Part shown: positions 46,552 to 57,265 of the stretch, piece by piece | Numbering within the stretch: position 1 is the first letter of the stretch | Layout of the letters: each line of letters starts with the position of its first letter | Assembly (NCBI RefSeq): GCF_000499845.2 | Contig: NC_023749.2 | Coordinates: 37,386,105 to 37,450,104 of the forward strand | DNA from: Phaseolus vulgaris | Taxonomy: Eukaryota > Streptophyta > Magnoliopsida > Fabales > Fabaceae | Length of the DNA stretch: 64,000 bases | Direction of reading: 5' to 3' | Program-made: the position numbers and the translations under genes | The notes under the pieces: model-generated | Databases searched by the model: none | The model's input: the letters and a program-made list of their open reading frames with translations, nothing else | Told to the model about the DNA's origin: nothing

Positions 46552-49500
46552 TGCGAGTTCCACCAATGTTTTGGCCACACTTTGGACTCGTATTTGTCTT
46601 TAGGATACCAGCTCGACGATCTGGTTAAGAGCGGGTTCTTAAATGACTATCTGCTGGATAGAAGGACGGGGGGAGCGTCGAGTTCCCAGCCAGCAGGTGG
46701 AGAAGTCCAGCAACACGAGATGCCTATCCATGGGGAGATCCACACCATTGCAGGGGGTTTCTCAGGTGGTGGATGCACCGCATCGCAGAGGAAAAAGTAT
46801 GCGCGATCGGTGATGACAGTGGACATGTTTGAAGATCACTCGCCGGAAGTGGACATTACGTTCACAAAGCAGGATCTTCGGGACGTTGTGCCTCACGACA
46901 ACGATCCCATAGTTATTTCGTTGGTAACAGCAGGGAGGAAGGTCCACAGAGTTCTGGTGGACCAAGGAAGCTCGACAGACGTGATGTTCTGGCCGACTTT
47001 CACGCAGCTGGAATTGCCCCTTGACCAACTAAGGCCCTATGGAGGGTGCTTATATGGGTTCGCTGGCGACCAGGTGGAGGTCAGGGGGTACATTGAGCTG
47101 AGAACCACGTTTACAGATGAGGCTGGGTCGAGGACGGAGAAAATCAAGTACCTCATCGTAAACGCCCCTTCAGCATATAACATCCTGTTGGGCAGGCCCA
47201 CTCTTAACAGGATAGGCGCCATTCCGTCGACACGGCACATGAAGGTGAAGTTGCCGTCCATGGAAGGGGTGGTGATCACGATCAAGTCTGATCAGAAAGA
47301 AGTGAAAAGGTGCTATGAAAATAGCCTGAAAAATAAAAGATCAGTGAGTTATGTAACAACCACCCCACCTCCCGGTGTGAAGCCCAGACCGCCGGTAACA
47401 GAGGAGGCCGCCGGAAGGGATGTAGAGATGATAGACGCTGAGCTGAGGGAGAGGAATGCTGGCCTGGAGGAGGAAGAGGCGCGGAATCGCCCCGAGGAAG
47501 CAAGGGAACAGGGAATCGCCAGGGCGGTGATCGCCAGAGAATCCAGGCCCAAACCTGTCGAGCAGTGGCTCGAGAAGGAGATCGGAGGGAAAGTTTTCAA
47601 GCTCGGAAGATCTCTGGAGGTCGATCTCCAGGACCAGATCGCCAAGGTGATTGAGCGGCATCTAGACGCGTTTGCTTGGTCCGCTTCGGACATGCCCGGG
47701 ATCGATCCCGACTTCTTGTGCCATCATCTGGCGATGGACAACATGGTGAGACCGGTGCGACAAAGGAGAAGAAAATTCAATGAGGAGAGGAGGCAGGCGA
47801 TCAGGGACGAAACACAGAAACTCCTCGCTGCAGGCCACATCAGGGAAGTCCAGTACCCTGAATGGTTGGCAAATGTCGTACTGGTGAAGAAGAGTAACGG
47901 GAAATGGCGCATGTGCGTCGATTTCACCGATCTGAACAAAGCTTGCCCAAAGGATTCGTATCCTTTACCAAGCATTGATGCCCTAGTTGATAGTGCTGCA
48001 GGGTGCAAGCTGCTGAGTTTCCTGGATGCCTTCTCGGGCTATAATCAAATCAAGATGCATCCCATGGATGAAGAAAAAACAGCCTTCATGATGGAGAGGT
48101 CGTGCTACTGTTATAAGGTGATGCCGTTTGGGCTGAACGCGGGGGCCACGTACCAGAGGTTGATGGATCGAGTACTTGCACCAATGCTGGGAAGGAACGT
48201 GCAAGCCTACGTTGATGACATGGTCGTGACCTCGCAGGAGAAAAGAAAGCACGTTGCGGACTTGGAAGAATTGTTCACGACGATCGCCAAGTTCAAGTTA
48301 AAGCTCAACCCGGAGAAATGCATTTTCGGCGTGGAGGCTGGAAAGTTTTTGGGTTTTCTCTTGACTGAAAGGGGGATAGAAGCTAACCCAGACAAGTGTG
48401 CCGCCATCTTGGCGATGAGAAGCCCGGCTACGGTGAAAGAAGTCCAGCAGCTGACAGGTCGGATGGCAGCCCTATCCCGCTTCGTGTCCGCTAGCGGAGA
48501 AAAGGGGCATCCCTATTTTCAGTGTCTGCGGCGCAATAACAAGTTCGCTTGGACGAAAGAATGCGAGGAAGCTTTCGTCAAGCTAAAAGAGTATCTAGCG
48601 AGCCCGCCGGTTCTGTGCAAACCGCTGGCGGGAACCCCTCTCAGGCTGTATTTCGCTGTGACTGAGAGGGCGGTGAGTGCGGTGCTCGCCCAGGATCAAG
48701 ATCAGGCTCAGAAGCCTATTTATTTTGTGAGCAAGGTGTTGCAGGGCCCAGAAACGAGATATCAGGCCCTGGAGAAGGCTGCGCTGGCTGTGGTGTTTTC
48801 GGCGAGGAGGTTGCGCCACTACTTCCACAGTTTCACAATACTGGTGATGACTGACCTGCCCATCCAGAAGGTCTTGAAGAAACCCGACGTTGCGGGAAGG
48901 ATGGTGAAGTGGGCGGTAGAGTTGTCAGAATTTGATATTAAGTACGAGCCTCGAGGCCCGATCAAGGGGCAAATCTTTGCAGATTTTGTGGTCGAGCTCT
49001 CATCAGAGGCGACGCGGGTTGAAGGAGACGATTTCCGTTGGGTACTTTCGGTTGATGGATCGTCGAACCAGCAGGGCAGCGGTGCTGGAGTCATATTGGA
49101 AGGGCCCAACGGCGTGCTGATTGAACAATCTTTGAGGTTCGTCTTCAAAGTCAGCAACAACCAAGCAGAGTATGAGGCGCTGATCGCCGGGATTTTGCTG
49201 GCCAAGGAAATGGGAGCTAGGGTGTTGATGGCAAAGAGTGACTCGCTGCTAGTCACGGGGCAAGTAACAAGCGAGTTCCAGGCTAAAGATCCACAAATGG
49301 CGGCTTACTTGGCGTATGTGCAGGAATTGAAGAGTTCCTTTGCCTCTTTTGAAGTAATACACGTGCCCCGAGAGCAGAATGCCCGAGCTGACTTGCTTGC
49401 TAAGCTCGCCAGCTCAGGCAAGGGGGGTAGGCAGAGGACGGTGATTCAAGAAACTCTGAAGACGCCGAGGGCATTTGTAGCAGATCACCTGGTCCTTCAG

Positions 49501-50865
49501 ATAAGCAGGTCGACGGAAAAAGCAGCGAGAAGCCATAAGTCCTTGACGCAAGAAACTCTGAGATCGCCGAGATTTAGAGCATGCCGAGGAGAGAAGGTGG
49601 ACGTGATGCAGGTCTGCGCCACCCATGAGCCAGACACTTGGATAACACAGTACAAGCGGTGCTTGGCAGATGGCCTCCTCCCGCTGGATCCAGCAGAAGC
49701 TAGGAAGGTAAAGAAAAATTCCAGCAAGTATACGTTGATTGATGGCGATCTGTACAGGTTTGGGTTCACTCACCCGCTCCTGGAATGTATACATGGCGAG
49801 AAGTGCACGAGAATCATGGCAGAGCTCCACGAAGGTATATGCGGAAGCCACGTCGGGGGTCGAGCTCTGGCCGCAAGGACTCTCCGTGCAGGCTACTACT
49901 GGCCATCTATGAGAGAAGATTGCAAGAAGTATGCCCAATGCTGTAAACAATGCCAGCAGCACGCCGATTGGCATAAGGCACCTCCCGAGGAATTGAAGTC
50001 GATCTATAGCCCTTGGCCGTTTCATACTTGGGGAATCGACATCCTGGGACCTTTCCCGCTGGCGATCAGGCAAATGAAGTACTTGGTGGTGGCGATTGAG
50101 TATTTCACCAAGTGGATTGAAGCAGAACCAGTGGCCCAGATCACCGCACAAAAGATCGAAGGTTTTGTGTGGAAGAACATCGTGTGCCGGTATGGAGTGC
50201 CTAAGCGCCTGGTGTCAGATAATGGGACGCAGTTCGCAAGCCACCTGTTGAAGAAGCTTTGCGAAGGGGTGGGAATTCAACAAGTGTTTGCATCCGTCGA
50301 GCACCCCCAAACAAATGGCCAGGTGGAATCAGCTAATCGGGTGTTGTTGAGAGGTTTGAAGAGAAGGCTTGAGAAAGCCAAGGGAAGTTGGGCTGAGGAG
50401 GTGCCCCATATAGTCTGGGCGTACCACACCACCGAGCAGTCAGGCACCCATGAGACCCCGTTTAGCTTGGTCTATGGGTGTGACGCCATGATTCCGGTGG
50501 AGATCCAGGAGAGCTCGCCGAGATTCCAGAACTTTGTAGAGGAAGACTCGAATGAAGAGAGAAGGCTGAACCTGGATCTGCTGGATGAAGTCAGGGAAGA
50601 GGCGAGACTGAAGGCTGAGGCGGTGAAGAGGAGGATCGAGCGAAGATACAACTCAAAGGTGATGCCAAGGCAGTTTAGAGAAGGCGATCTGGTGATGAGG
50701 AAGGCCCACCAGTATGAGATGGAGAATAAACTATCACCCAAGTGGACTGGACCGTTCAGAATAACCGAGGCGCTCGGGAACGGAGCCTACCGCTTAGAAA
50801 CGCTGGAGGGAGGGGCGATTCCTCGCACCTGGAACGCCACACACCTGAAGTTGTACTATAGTTAA
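46552..50865 (+). CDS. pol polyprotein of Tat-A copy 2 (PR, RT, RNase H, aRNH, IN)
   Basis: Same frame as gag, open from the TAG to 50865; there is no good ATG near the start, as expected for the distal part of a Gag-Pol fusion. Counting from the TTG at 46582: protease Asp127 (VDQGSS) and ILLGRPTLNRIG 201-212; RT about 410-600 with YVDD 543-546; Ty3-type RNase H about 680-790; archaeal-like second RNase H about 818-945 (D824, E864, D887, D936), a Tat-lineage hallmark; integrase with H1083, H1090, C1121, C1124 and catalytic D1153, D1213, E1249 (D-35-E). One oddity: the RT block reads MPFGLNAGATYQ, with the Lys codon of GLKNAG missing between 48135 and 48136. Otherwise intact. Confidence 0.93.
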   Translation, partial: CEFHQCFGHTLDSYLSLGYQLDDLVKSGFLNDYLLDRRTGGASSSQPAGGEVQQHEMPIHGEIHTIAGGFSGGGCTASQRKKYARSVMTVDMFEDHSPEVDITFTKQDLRDVVPHDNDPIVISLVTAGRKVHRVLVDQGSSTDVMFWPTFTQLELPLDQLRPYGGCLYGFAGDQVEVRGYIELRTTFTDEAGSRTEKIKYLIVNAPSAYNILLGRPTLNRIGAIPSTRHMKVKLPSMEGVVITIKSDQKEVKRCYENSLKNKRSVSYVTTTPPPGVKPRPPVTEEAAGRDVEMIDAELRERNAGLEEEEARNRPEEAREQGIARAVIARESRPKPVEQWLEKEIGGKVFKLGRSLEVDLQDQIAKVIERHLDAFAWSASDMPGIDPDFLCHHLAMDNMVRPVRQRRRKFNEERRQAIRDETQKLLAAGHIREVQYPEWLANVVLVKKSNGKWRMCVDFTDLNKACPKDSYPLPSIDALVDSAAGCKLLSFLDAFSGYNQIKMHPMDEEKTAFMMERSCYCYKVMPFGLNAGATYQRLMDRVLAPMLGRNVQAYVDDMVVTSQEKRKHVADLEELFTTIAKFKLKLNPEKCIFGVEAGKFLGFLLTERGIEANPDKCAAILAMRSPATVKEVQQLTGRMAALSRFVSASGEKGHPYFQCLRRNNKFAWTKECEEAFVKLKEYLASPPVLCKPLAGTPLRLYFAVTERAVSAVLAQDQDQAQKPIYFVSKVLQGPETRYQALEKAALAVVFSARRLRHYFHSFTILVMTDLPIQKVLKKPDVAGRMVKWAVELSEFDIKYEPRGPIKGQIFADFVVELSSEATRVEGDDFRWVLSVDGSSNQQGSGAGVILEGPNGVLIEQSLRFVFKVSNNQAEYEALIAGILLAKEMGARVLMAKSDSLLVTGQVTSEFQAKDPQMAAYLAYVQELKSSFASFEVIHVPREQNARADLLAKLASSGKGGRQRTVIQETLKTPRAFVADHLVLQISRSTEKAARSHKSLTQETLRSPRFRACRGEKVDVMQVCATHEPDTWITQYKRCLADGLLPLDPAEARKVKKNSSKYTLIDGDLYRFGFTHPLLECIHGEKCTRIMAELHEGICGSHVGGRALAARTLRAGYYWPSMREDCKKYAQCCKQCQQHADWHKAPPEELKSIYSPWPFHTWGIDILGPFPLAIRQMKYLVVAIEYFTKWIEAEPVAQITAQKIEGFVWKNIVCRYGVPKRLVSDNGTQFASHLLKKLCEGVGIQQVFASVEHPQTNGQVESANRVLLRGLKRRLEKAKGSWAEEVPHIVWAYHTTEQSGTHETPFSLVYGCDAMIPVEIQESSPRFQNFVEEDSNEERRLNLDLLDEVREEARLKAEAVKRRIERRYNSKVMPRQFREGDLVMRKAHQYEMENKLSPKWTGPFRITEALGNGAYRLETLEGGAIPRTWNATHLKLYYS

Positions 50866-50929
50866 GAGCTTTGTAAGTAAAGACAAACACAATGTTATAT
50901 TACAATGTCTCTGTTAAAACAGTTTGAAG

Positions 50930-50979
50930 GGGGCACTCTTTTTTCCCTAAGGAGGGTTTTTAATGAGGCCACCCAATAA
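50930..50979 (+). other. Conserved post-pol non-coding motif (copy 2)
   Basis: GGGGGCACTCTTTTTTCCCT and GGAGGGTTTTTAATGAGGCC, 64 bases after the pol stop; counterpart of 3741-3788. Confidence 0.6.
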
Positions 50980-51109
50980 AAGAAGAGTTTTCGAAGTATA
51001 AGGTGTTTTCAGATTGCATGTGTGCCATTTCCAAAAGTTTTGAAGAAAGACCTTGTCATTTGTACATGATTTAAGGCAAGAAAAGATATATCGCGTGCTT
51101 TATAAAAAG

Positions 51110-51665
51110 TTTCAAGTCCTCATCGTTTTTCGGCGATTGGAGGCACCAGTTAAGTTTTCAAAGTCCTCATCGTCTTTCGGCGATCGGAGGCACCAGATGA
51201 AAGACCTCAACGCTCACGCGCGTTCTGAGGCAAGTAAAAGACCTCCTCGCCGTCGAGCGAGTGCAGGCGAGAAAGAGAAAGGTCCTCAGGGCATCCAGGG
51301 GGGAGGAGATGTACACCCTGGGCAAGTTGAGGCGCCAGATAAAGTCCTTATCGCCGTTGTGCGAGCTAAGGCCAGTTAAAGACCTCCTCGCCGTCGAGCG
51401 AGTGCAGGCGAGAAAGAGAAAGGTCCTCAGTGCATCCAGGGGGGAGGAGATGTACACCCTGGGCAAGTTGAGGCACCAGATAAAGTCCTTCTCGCCGTCG
51501 AGCGAGTTAAGGCCATTTAAAGTCCTTCTCGCCGATGAGCGAGTTCAGGCGAGTAAAAAGTCCTTCTCGCCGTTGAGCGAGTTCAGGCGAGTTAAAAGAC
51601 CTTCTCGCTTATGTGCGAGCATAGGCAAGATGAAATCCTTCTCGTCTCGAACGAGTTCAGGTATG
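51110..51665. repeat. Minisatellite zone between pol and antisense ORF (copy 2)
   Basis: Units with TCGCCGTCGAGCGAG, TTAAAGTCCTTCTCGCCG and AGGCGAGAAAGAGAAAGGTC. A unit of about 126 bp (51240-51365 and 51366-51491) is duplicated. Unit types and copy numbers differ from copy 1, although they share the GGCGAG / AAAGACCT core. Apparent frames here are repeat artefacts. Confidence 0.85.
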
Positions 51666-52257
51666 GCGCAGAGGGTGGAAGAAGTATGGAAGGTGGCTAA
51701 GGTAGGTTCGAAGAGAACGCCTAGTCAACCGGTCTTTTGCTCTGAAGTTCAGGGGGGCAAAGGAAGATCCCAAAGGGCGCTTCTACCCCAGATAAAGAAA
51801 CGATTGCCAAAGCATGAGGCTAGGAAAAGCTGCTGTTACCAAGAGGTCTTGGCGATCGGGAAAAGTCCAAACACGGCGAGAAGGTTGAAAGATTTGTTTG
51901 ATAAAGTAGGTCGAGTGGGACGTTGTTTGAGCCAATGATTGAGTTACAGTTCGTTGCTTGGAAGGTATTCTTATGACAAGGTTAGTGCCTCAAGAGTACA
52001 AGTTGTTTAAAACGATTATTGCTTAAGTTTGAATTGGCTCGAGGCAGTTACGTCAAAGGTTGCGTTTGCTAAATCACTAAGTTAAATTCGACAAAGTTAA
52101 ACATGCAAAGAAGGCTAAAGCGCTTAAAAGGAGTCAGGGGAGAGAATATCCAAGTTTTGTGATTGAAATAAGTATCTGTTCAAAACACATATGTACGAGT
52201 TTTTATTACAAGGTATATACAAGGGAAATTATAAAGTAGCAGATGAGGTGGAGTGGA
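51666..52257. other. Spacer 3' of antisense ORF (copy 2)
   Basis: No coding frame of its own; related to 2423-3049. An open frame to 51938 is an extension of the minisatellite reading. Confidence 0.55.
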
Positions 52258-54878
52258 TTAGTCTTCGACAGGAACGACCTTTCCATCTACTACTTCGTTG
52301 TTTAACGACACCATGCTGAGGTCGAGATCAGGGAATAGGCATGCGAATTGTTCCCGAGCGGCTTCGAATCCAGCAACCAGAATCTGAGCAGAATTTAGCT
52401 TAAGTTCTTCAGTTTGCCCTTGAAGTTCTTCAACCTGTTTCTTGAGCTCCTTGTTCCGCTGCTCCAGCTCTTCAACCCGTTTTCGGAGTTGTTCGTTGGT
52501 CTCTTGAGCGTGGAGAAGGTCGTCAGTAACCTTCTTGGATTCCGTTTGAGCTTGGGCCAACTCAGCAGCCATCTTCCCTTTCTCCTTGTTTGCCTCGGCG
52601 AGATCAGCCATGGCGTCGTCCCTCGCTTTTTCTACTTGCCCAGGTAGCTTCTCGCGATCGATCGACCTTTGCTCCAGTTTTTGTACCTTAGCGGCATCAG
52701 CTTGAATGTGAGCCTCCAGGTCGATCGCCTTGGCGCGGAGAGGCACGATTTTGCTTTCCAACTCGACCTTCTCTTGGGCAAGATCGTGAACCTTGCGGCG
52801 AAGGTCAGTGGCCTCCTAGCGCGCCAATCTGAGCTCGGTGCTCATCGCGTCTTCTACTCGGGAGTGTTCCATCTCCGCGAGCGTCAGATTGGCAGACAAT
52901 TTCTCCACCTCGAGCCTCATGGTGCTGTTGTCAGTCTTGAGGTTGAAGAGATCATCTTGAAGCCTCCTGGTGGAGCTCTCCACAGCCCTCGTTATGATCG
53001 CGAGGATGTCCTCTGCTATGGTTTTCAACTTAGCAGTCAGAGGTTCCCACATCCTTGTGACTTCAAGGGAAAGGTTTGCTGCTTGGAGAGGCGCCAGGGG
53101 GGCTTGTTGAGGGTTCTCGCCGCCACCTTCCTTAGCAATATTTTCAGTGGTTGCTTCCTGGCATGGCGACGCAATCGGGGATTCGGTAATTAGGATTGGA
53201 GAGGTATGAGCAACCTCATCCCCGATTGGAACGTTTCCTGCAGCTGAAGTGTTTGAAGGGGGGCCCCCTCCTGCTGACATATGTGGCGTAGAGGCGCTTG
53301 GGGGGTCCTCCAAGAAATTTGGCTCTTGGGCCTCAGCTGCAGGTGGCGCAGTGGCCAGTGGAACTGCATGGACTGATGATGAAGGGGCTTGTGGTGTTGG
53401 CGATGAGGGAGGAGGAGCAGGCGTTGATGGTGGTGTTGAGGTTGGAAGAGGGGGTTGAGCAGGTGGAGAAGATGGTGCCACCCTCTTCCTTTTCGTAACA
53501 AGGCCATCCTCTATGACCTCGTCGTCCTCTTCTTCCTCCTCTTGGACGATTTGAGGGGCTTTTCGCTTGGGTCTCTTAAGGACCAGTTTCTTGCGCTGGG
53601 TGGGTTCCTTGGGCGGTGATCGCCCATGAACAATGGCTTTCTCGACCGCCGAATTGGGCACCGTTTGGGAACCGGTCGCCAACCCGTGGTTTCGGGCGAG
53701 CGCCTTTAATTCGGCGAGCATGTTTCTACCCAACATGGTGTCTGCATGAAACGAAAATGCATGAGTTAGTTCAGAGAAGAAAAAGATAAGTGTATGAGGT
53801 AATGAAACAGCAAAACAGGTAGTATATGCAGAAAAGGTAAAACCAAAGTCTTGTGCGTATCGCACAAGACGCCCAGAAGCAGTATCAGAAGCAGTATCAA
53901 AAGCAGTATCAAAGCAACAGTTTGGATGTCCTAACCTATTTGGAATTCTAGCTGGTCCTCAAAGAATTCGAAGGAGATCAAGGTGGGGGTCAGGAATGTT
54001 ATGTTGGCATCCGCCACCCTCTTCCAGAATAGACAGAGGTCTCGGTCCAATGCTCCCATGCTATCAGGACTCCTGGGCCTCCTGAAGCAGCTCTTGGACT
54101 CCTTTTTCCCCTTGTCCACCCAGTACAAGGGGAAGCCATCAAGAAGGGAGGTGTCCTTATCGTTTGCACGTACTTGGATGAACTTCCCGTTCCAGTCTTT
54201 GTACGATTGCTGGAAGATGGTAAAGATGGATCTCCCAGCAATTGCATTCAAGATGACCCACAGGCGGTCGCCTGGGTGCTTGGCCTAAAAAAGGAACAAA
54301 AATACGTCCACCGACGCGGGCAACCCCAGGTGGTCGCACGTTATTTCAAAGGCTCGAACAAACGCCCAGCTGTTGGGGTGAAGCTGGGCGGCAGCGATGT
54401 TGAGCTCGGTCAAAAGTTCCCTCTCGAATCGGGTGAGAGGGAACCTGAGCTTGACCTTCTTGAAGAAAGTTGTGTAGACAAAGCAGAAGGGCCCGTCGGC
54501 GCTTACTTTGTCATCAGCACACACTGGCAGGGCGGCGGGGCAAGGCAGCACCATCATCCTCTCGTCGTGCTCCTTGTGAAACGATTGATAGGCCTCGTCC
54601 CCCTTAGTCAACCGCAAAACTGCTCCCGCAGTGTTCACCGACGAGGTCTCCTTCAGAAGGGTCGGGTTAGCCCAGGGGTATAGAGTTTTGAAGTCTGGCA
54701 GAGGGACGGGGGCTCCTCCATCGTTAGATGGAGTCGCCTGGGCCAGGGCAGATTGGGAAGATGCAGGCCTCTCAGCCTGCGAAGAGGAAGCACCACGAAC
54801 TTGTGTTGAGTCGTGTGCTTGTGAAGGAAGGTTTCGCGCTGATGGAGGGGGGTTCGGGGTAATCTTGGTGCGAGTCAT
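52258..54878 (-). pseudogene. Antisense extra ORF of Tat-A copy 2 (complete length, two stops)
   Basis: Exon 1 54878-53936, intron 53935-53742, exon 2 53741-52258: 808 codons plus stop if spliced. Order: Ser/Pro-rich start (MTRTKITPNPPPSARN), conserved PF04195-like block (RFERELLTELN, QLHPNSWAFVRAF), a second conserved block (IFQQSYKDWNGKF, KSCFRRPRSPDSMG, DRDLCLFWKRV), two basic clusters, Pro/Ala-rich linker, long coiled coil, acidic end. In-frame TAGs at 54287-54285 and 52818-52816 (CAG in copy 1). The coil is one heptad shorter than in copy 1. Nuclear location and dimerisation are inferences. Such antisense ORFs are known in plant Tat elements; function is unknown. Confidence 0.85.
53742..53935 (-). 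other. Predicted intron in the antisense ORF (copy 2)
   Basis: 5' site ATAG/GTTAGGACA, 3' site TTCATGCAG/ACACC. Same exon phase and flanking residues as in copy 1; length 194 against 180. Confidence 0.75.
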
Positions 54879-55458
54879 GATGGCAGCTGCAAAGGAAGAA
54901 GAAAGGAAAAATGATCAAGAGGGTTACAAAGGCTGACTCGATCATAGAAGGAAGGTGAAAGACGAACGAATGTGGGTTCGTTGCGACGATCGACAAAGCC
55001 CTAAGCTACGCAGAAGGAGAAATGGAAAAACAACCCACAGCGTATGCACCAAGCAGTTACAGGATGATGCAAATCGGTGAAAATGCAAGGAAACCCAGCA
55101 GATGAAGGAAAGTAGATACCTTTCGATGATCAGGAAGACAGTAAAGGGAGATGGTGATCTAGAGCGTTGAAGAACGTCGAGAGCTTTCGCAGAAGGAAGT
55201 GAGAGCGTTTGCAAGCACGAAGAAAGTGATGGAACAGTGGAGCGTAATGGGTTTAAGGTTTTTCGAAACGATTTTAGGAAGCGCTAACGGCAGATGAAGA
55301 GAGCCGTTGATGAAGCCACGTGTCGAACGATGAGTGAAGGGTTTGGTGGAGCGTCAGAGCAGCAGAAAGTACAATCGCTTGGAATTCTGCGTCAGTGCCA
55401 CGTAGATCGGTGTTAACGAAGGCTCTTTCAGTCTTTTTGCTAGACAAGTCTTCGCTTA
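54879..55458. other. Region between antisense ORF start and polypurine tract
   Basis: No coding frame. It should hold the promoter and leader of the antisense ORF, if it is transcribed on its own; a CACGTG box is present at about 55318-55323, but no convincing TATA box was identified. Confidence 0.45.
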
Positions 55459-55473
55459 AGACTGGGGGGCTTG
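55459..55473 (+). other. Polypurine tract
   Basis: AAGACTGGGGGGCTTG directly before the 3' LTR, the plus-strand priming site position. Confidence 0.75.
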
Positions 55474-56266
55474 TGTACCGCCCTGGTGGTCGGGTGTGAT
55501 GACGTGGCATCCTGCTACAGTGTAAGCGTGTTGACAAGGCGCCAGGTTGGCAGATAGGGAGGAAGTCGGGAGGCACGTGTAGTCGCCAGTTGTTAAGTTG
55601 GCGTGTTCCGATTTCCAGCTTGCCAGAATAGGCGATCGCCAGGTTAAAGATCAAGTCGCCAGATGTAGACTCAGTCAACCAAGCAGTCGGAGATCGCCAG
55701 AACAAGCACATCGCCGAAGATGAAGGAGAAGCAGATTATGAAGGCGGCCGGCGAGACCACAGGGAAGGTGTATGAAGGCCCTAACTCGCCAGTTCCAGTA
55801 GAGATCGCACTCCTAAGTTAGCTATGCACTGGGCAGTACCATGCATAAGTAACTTAGCCAAAATGAGAGTAGAAGCAGCGCCAAGTCAGGGAGCCTCCAG
55901 ATGATGGCACGTGTACGGTTGGATGCGAGCCACGTGTCCAAGTCTGTAACTGCCAGGAGAGAGAAAGCCACCAGGTATATAAGAGTTCTTAACAGACTTT
56001 CTGAGGTACGCACGTTCAGTTCATACACTTTACGCTTGCGAGTGATAGAGCTGATTGTGAGAGAGGATTTGCACGGTTCTCGTTCTTAGTATTTGGTGAT
56101 ACCGTCACTGACTTGAGCGTCGGAGTGCGATCGGCCGCAGCGGCGCCGTATCGTTTCTTTGCAGGTTCTTGAGATAGATCCCGAAGAGGAACGGAGGTGA
56201 GAAGCGGCGCGCACGTCGATCCTTTGACGAGGCATTCTCCAGCGCTCCGGTCAACAGGCAGGATCA
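55474..56266 (+). repeat. 3' LTR of Tat-A copy 2
   Basis: 793 bp, same ends as the 5' LTR, eight substitutions, no indels. It lacks the tandem duplication of the 5' side. Confidence 0.96.
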
Positions 56267-56271
56267 ATATA

Positions 56272-57130
56272 TTTTTGAAGGTGTTATAAATAATATATAT
56301 AATTTAACTATTGATCTAAAATTGTAAATTTTGAAAACTGCTAAATAAGAAGAAAGTTACAAATTACTAATAAAAAATAACCACAAAATTTAAATCTTTC
56401 ATAAACAACAACTAATACTATAACTAATTTTAAAAAATATAATATTTGAGAGAGTATTATAAAGACTCCGTTCTACTATTAATTAGTCCAATCCTACTTA
56501 AACAAAAATCTAAAAACTTTAATAAAATGTTCACAAGCAGTAAACTTATTGTTTAAATATAATACATAATATGCGTACACCTGTGGATAAATAATTTCCT
56601 ATAAAATATTTTTTTTTATTATGCTCTAATAATTATTAAGATATTTAATTGTGCAAATGTAAAAAAATATTTAATAAGTTTAAATATTGTTTTATATAGG
56701 GTACTGCATAAGAAAATTATTTTTAAACTAAATGTATTTAAGAATTTTTATTTTTTTAAACCCTAACATATCTCTATAAATAAAGTAATTTGATTAATTT
56801 TAAAGTTTCGACATTGTTAAACATTTATTTACATATTAGTTTTCAAAAAACATGAATAATTTATTTGCTACTTTAGTTAATTAAAAAATAGGTCAATATT
56901 TCACATGGTTGTATAATTTTATTTTGATATAACCTATTTTTTTATATGTAATAAATGGTACTTTGCGTTAATAATTCAACTTATCATTAATATATTATAA
57001 AATGACATCGTAAAATGAAAATTGAAACAATATTTCTTTAACTAATTTGATTGATTAACATTAAATGATATTTTTTTTAATGTTTGTGTTCTTGTGGTCC
57101 AAATTTAGTTTGAAAAGTTTTGATGCTATA
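56272..57130. repeat. Duplicated AT-rich block (second copy)
   Basis: Counterpart of 21861-22386 plus 23490-23770 without the solo LTR. An extra about 90-bp stretch (56610-56705) is present only here. Confidence 0.8.
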
Positions 57131-57234
57131 TTTTGTTATATTACCAAAATGTGTAAATAATCTAGTTTAAAGCATACAAAGTTGTAGCACATTTAAATTA
57201 TATAAAATTTTAAAAATTTTGTATTTATATTTTT

Positions 57235-57265
<31 letters not shown>

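Larger units (their letters stand above)
43918..56266 (+). mobile_element. Tat-A copy 2: nearly complete Ty3/gypsy Tat-lineage retrotransposon
   Basis: 12.35 kb, flanked by ATATA on both sides (43913-43917, 56267-56271). Layout: 5' LTR, duplicated R-U5-primer site, gag-pol in one frame, post-pol motif, minisatellite, antisense spliced ORF, polypurine tract, 3' LTR. The LTRs (793 bp each) differ at 8 positions by my count, about 1.0%, so insertion is recent: roughly 0.4-0.8 million years at commonly used plant rates (inference). Disabled by one TAG at the end of gag, a lost Lys codon in RT and stops in the antisense ORF. Confidence 0.96.

Noticed and set aside
52414..53193. Plus-strand frames of 77 and 174 codons
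   Set aside because: Antisense to the coiled-coil exon of the extra ORF; Leu/Phe richness is the usual reverse reading of Glu/Lys-rich coils.
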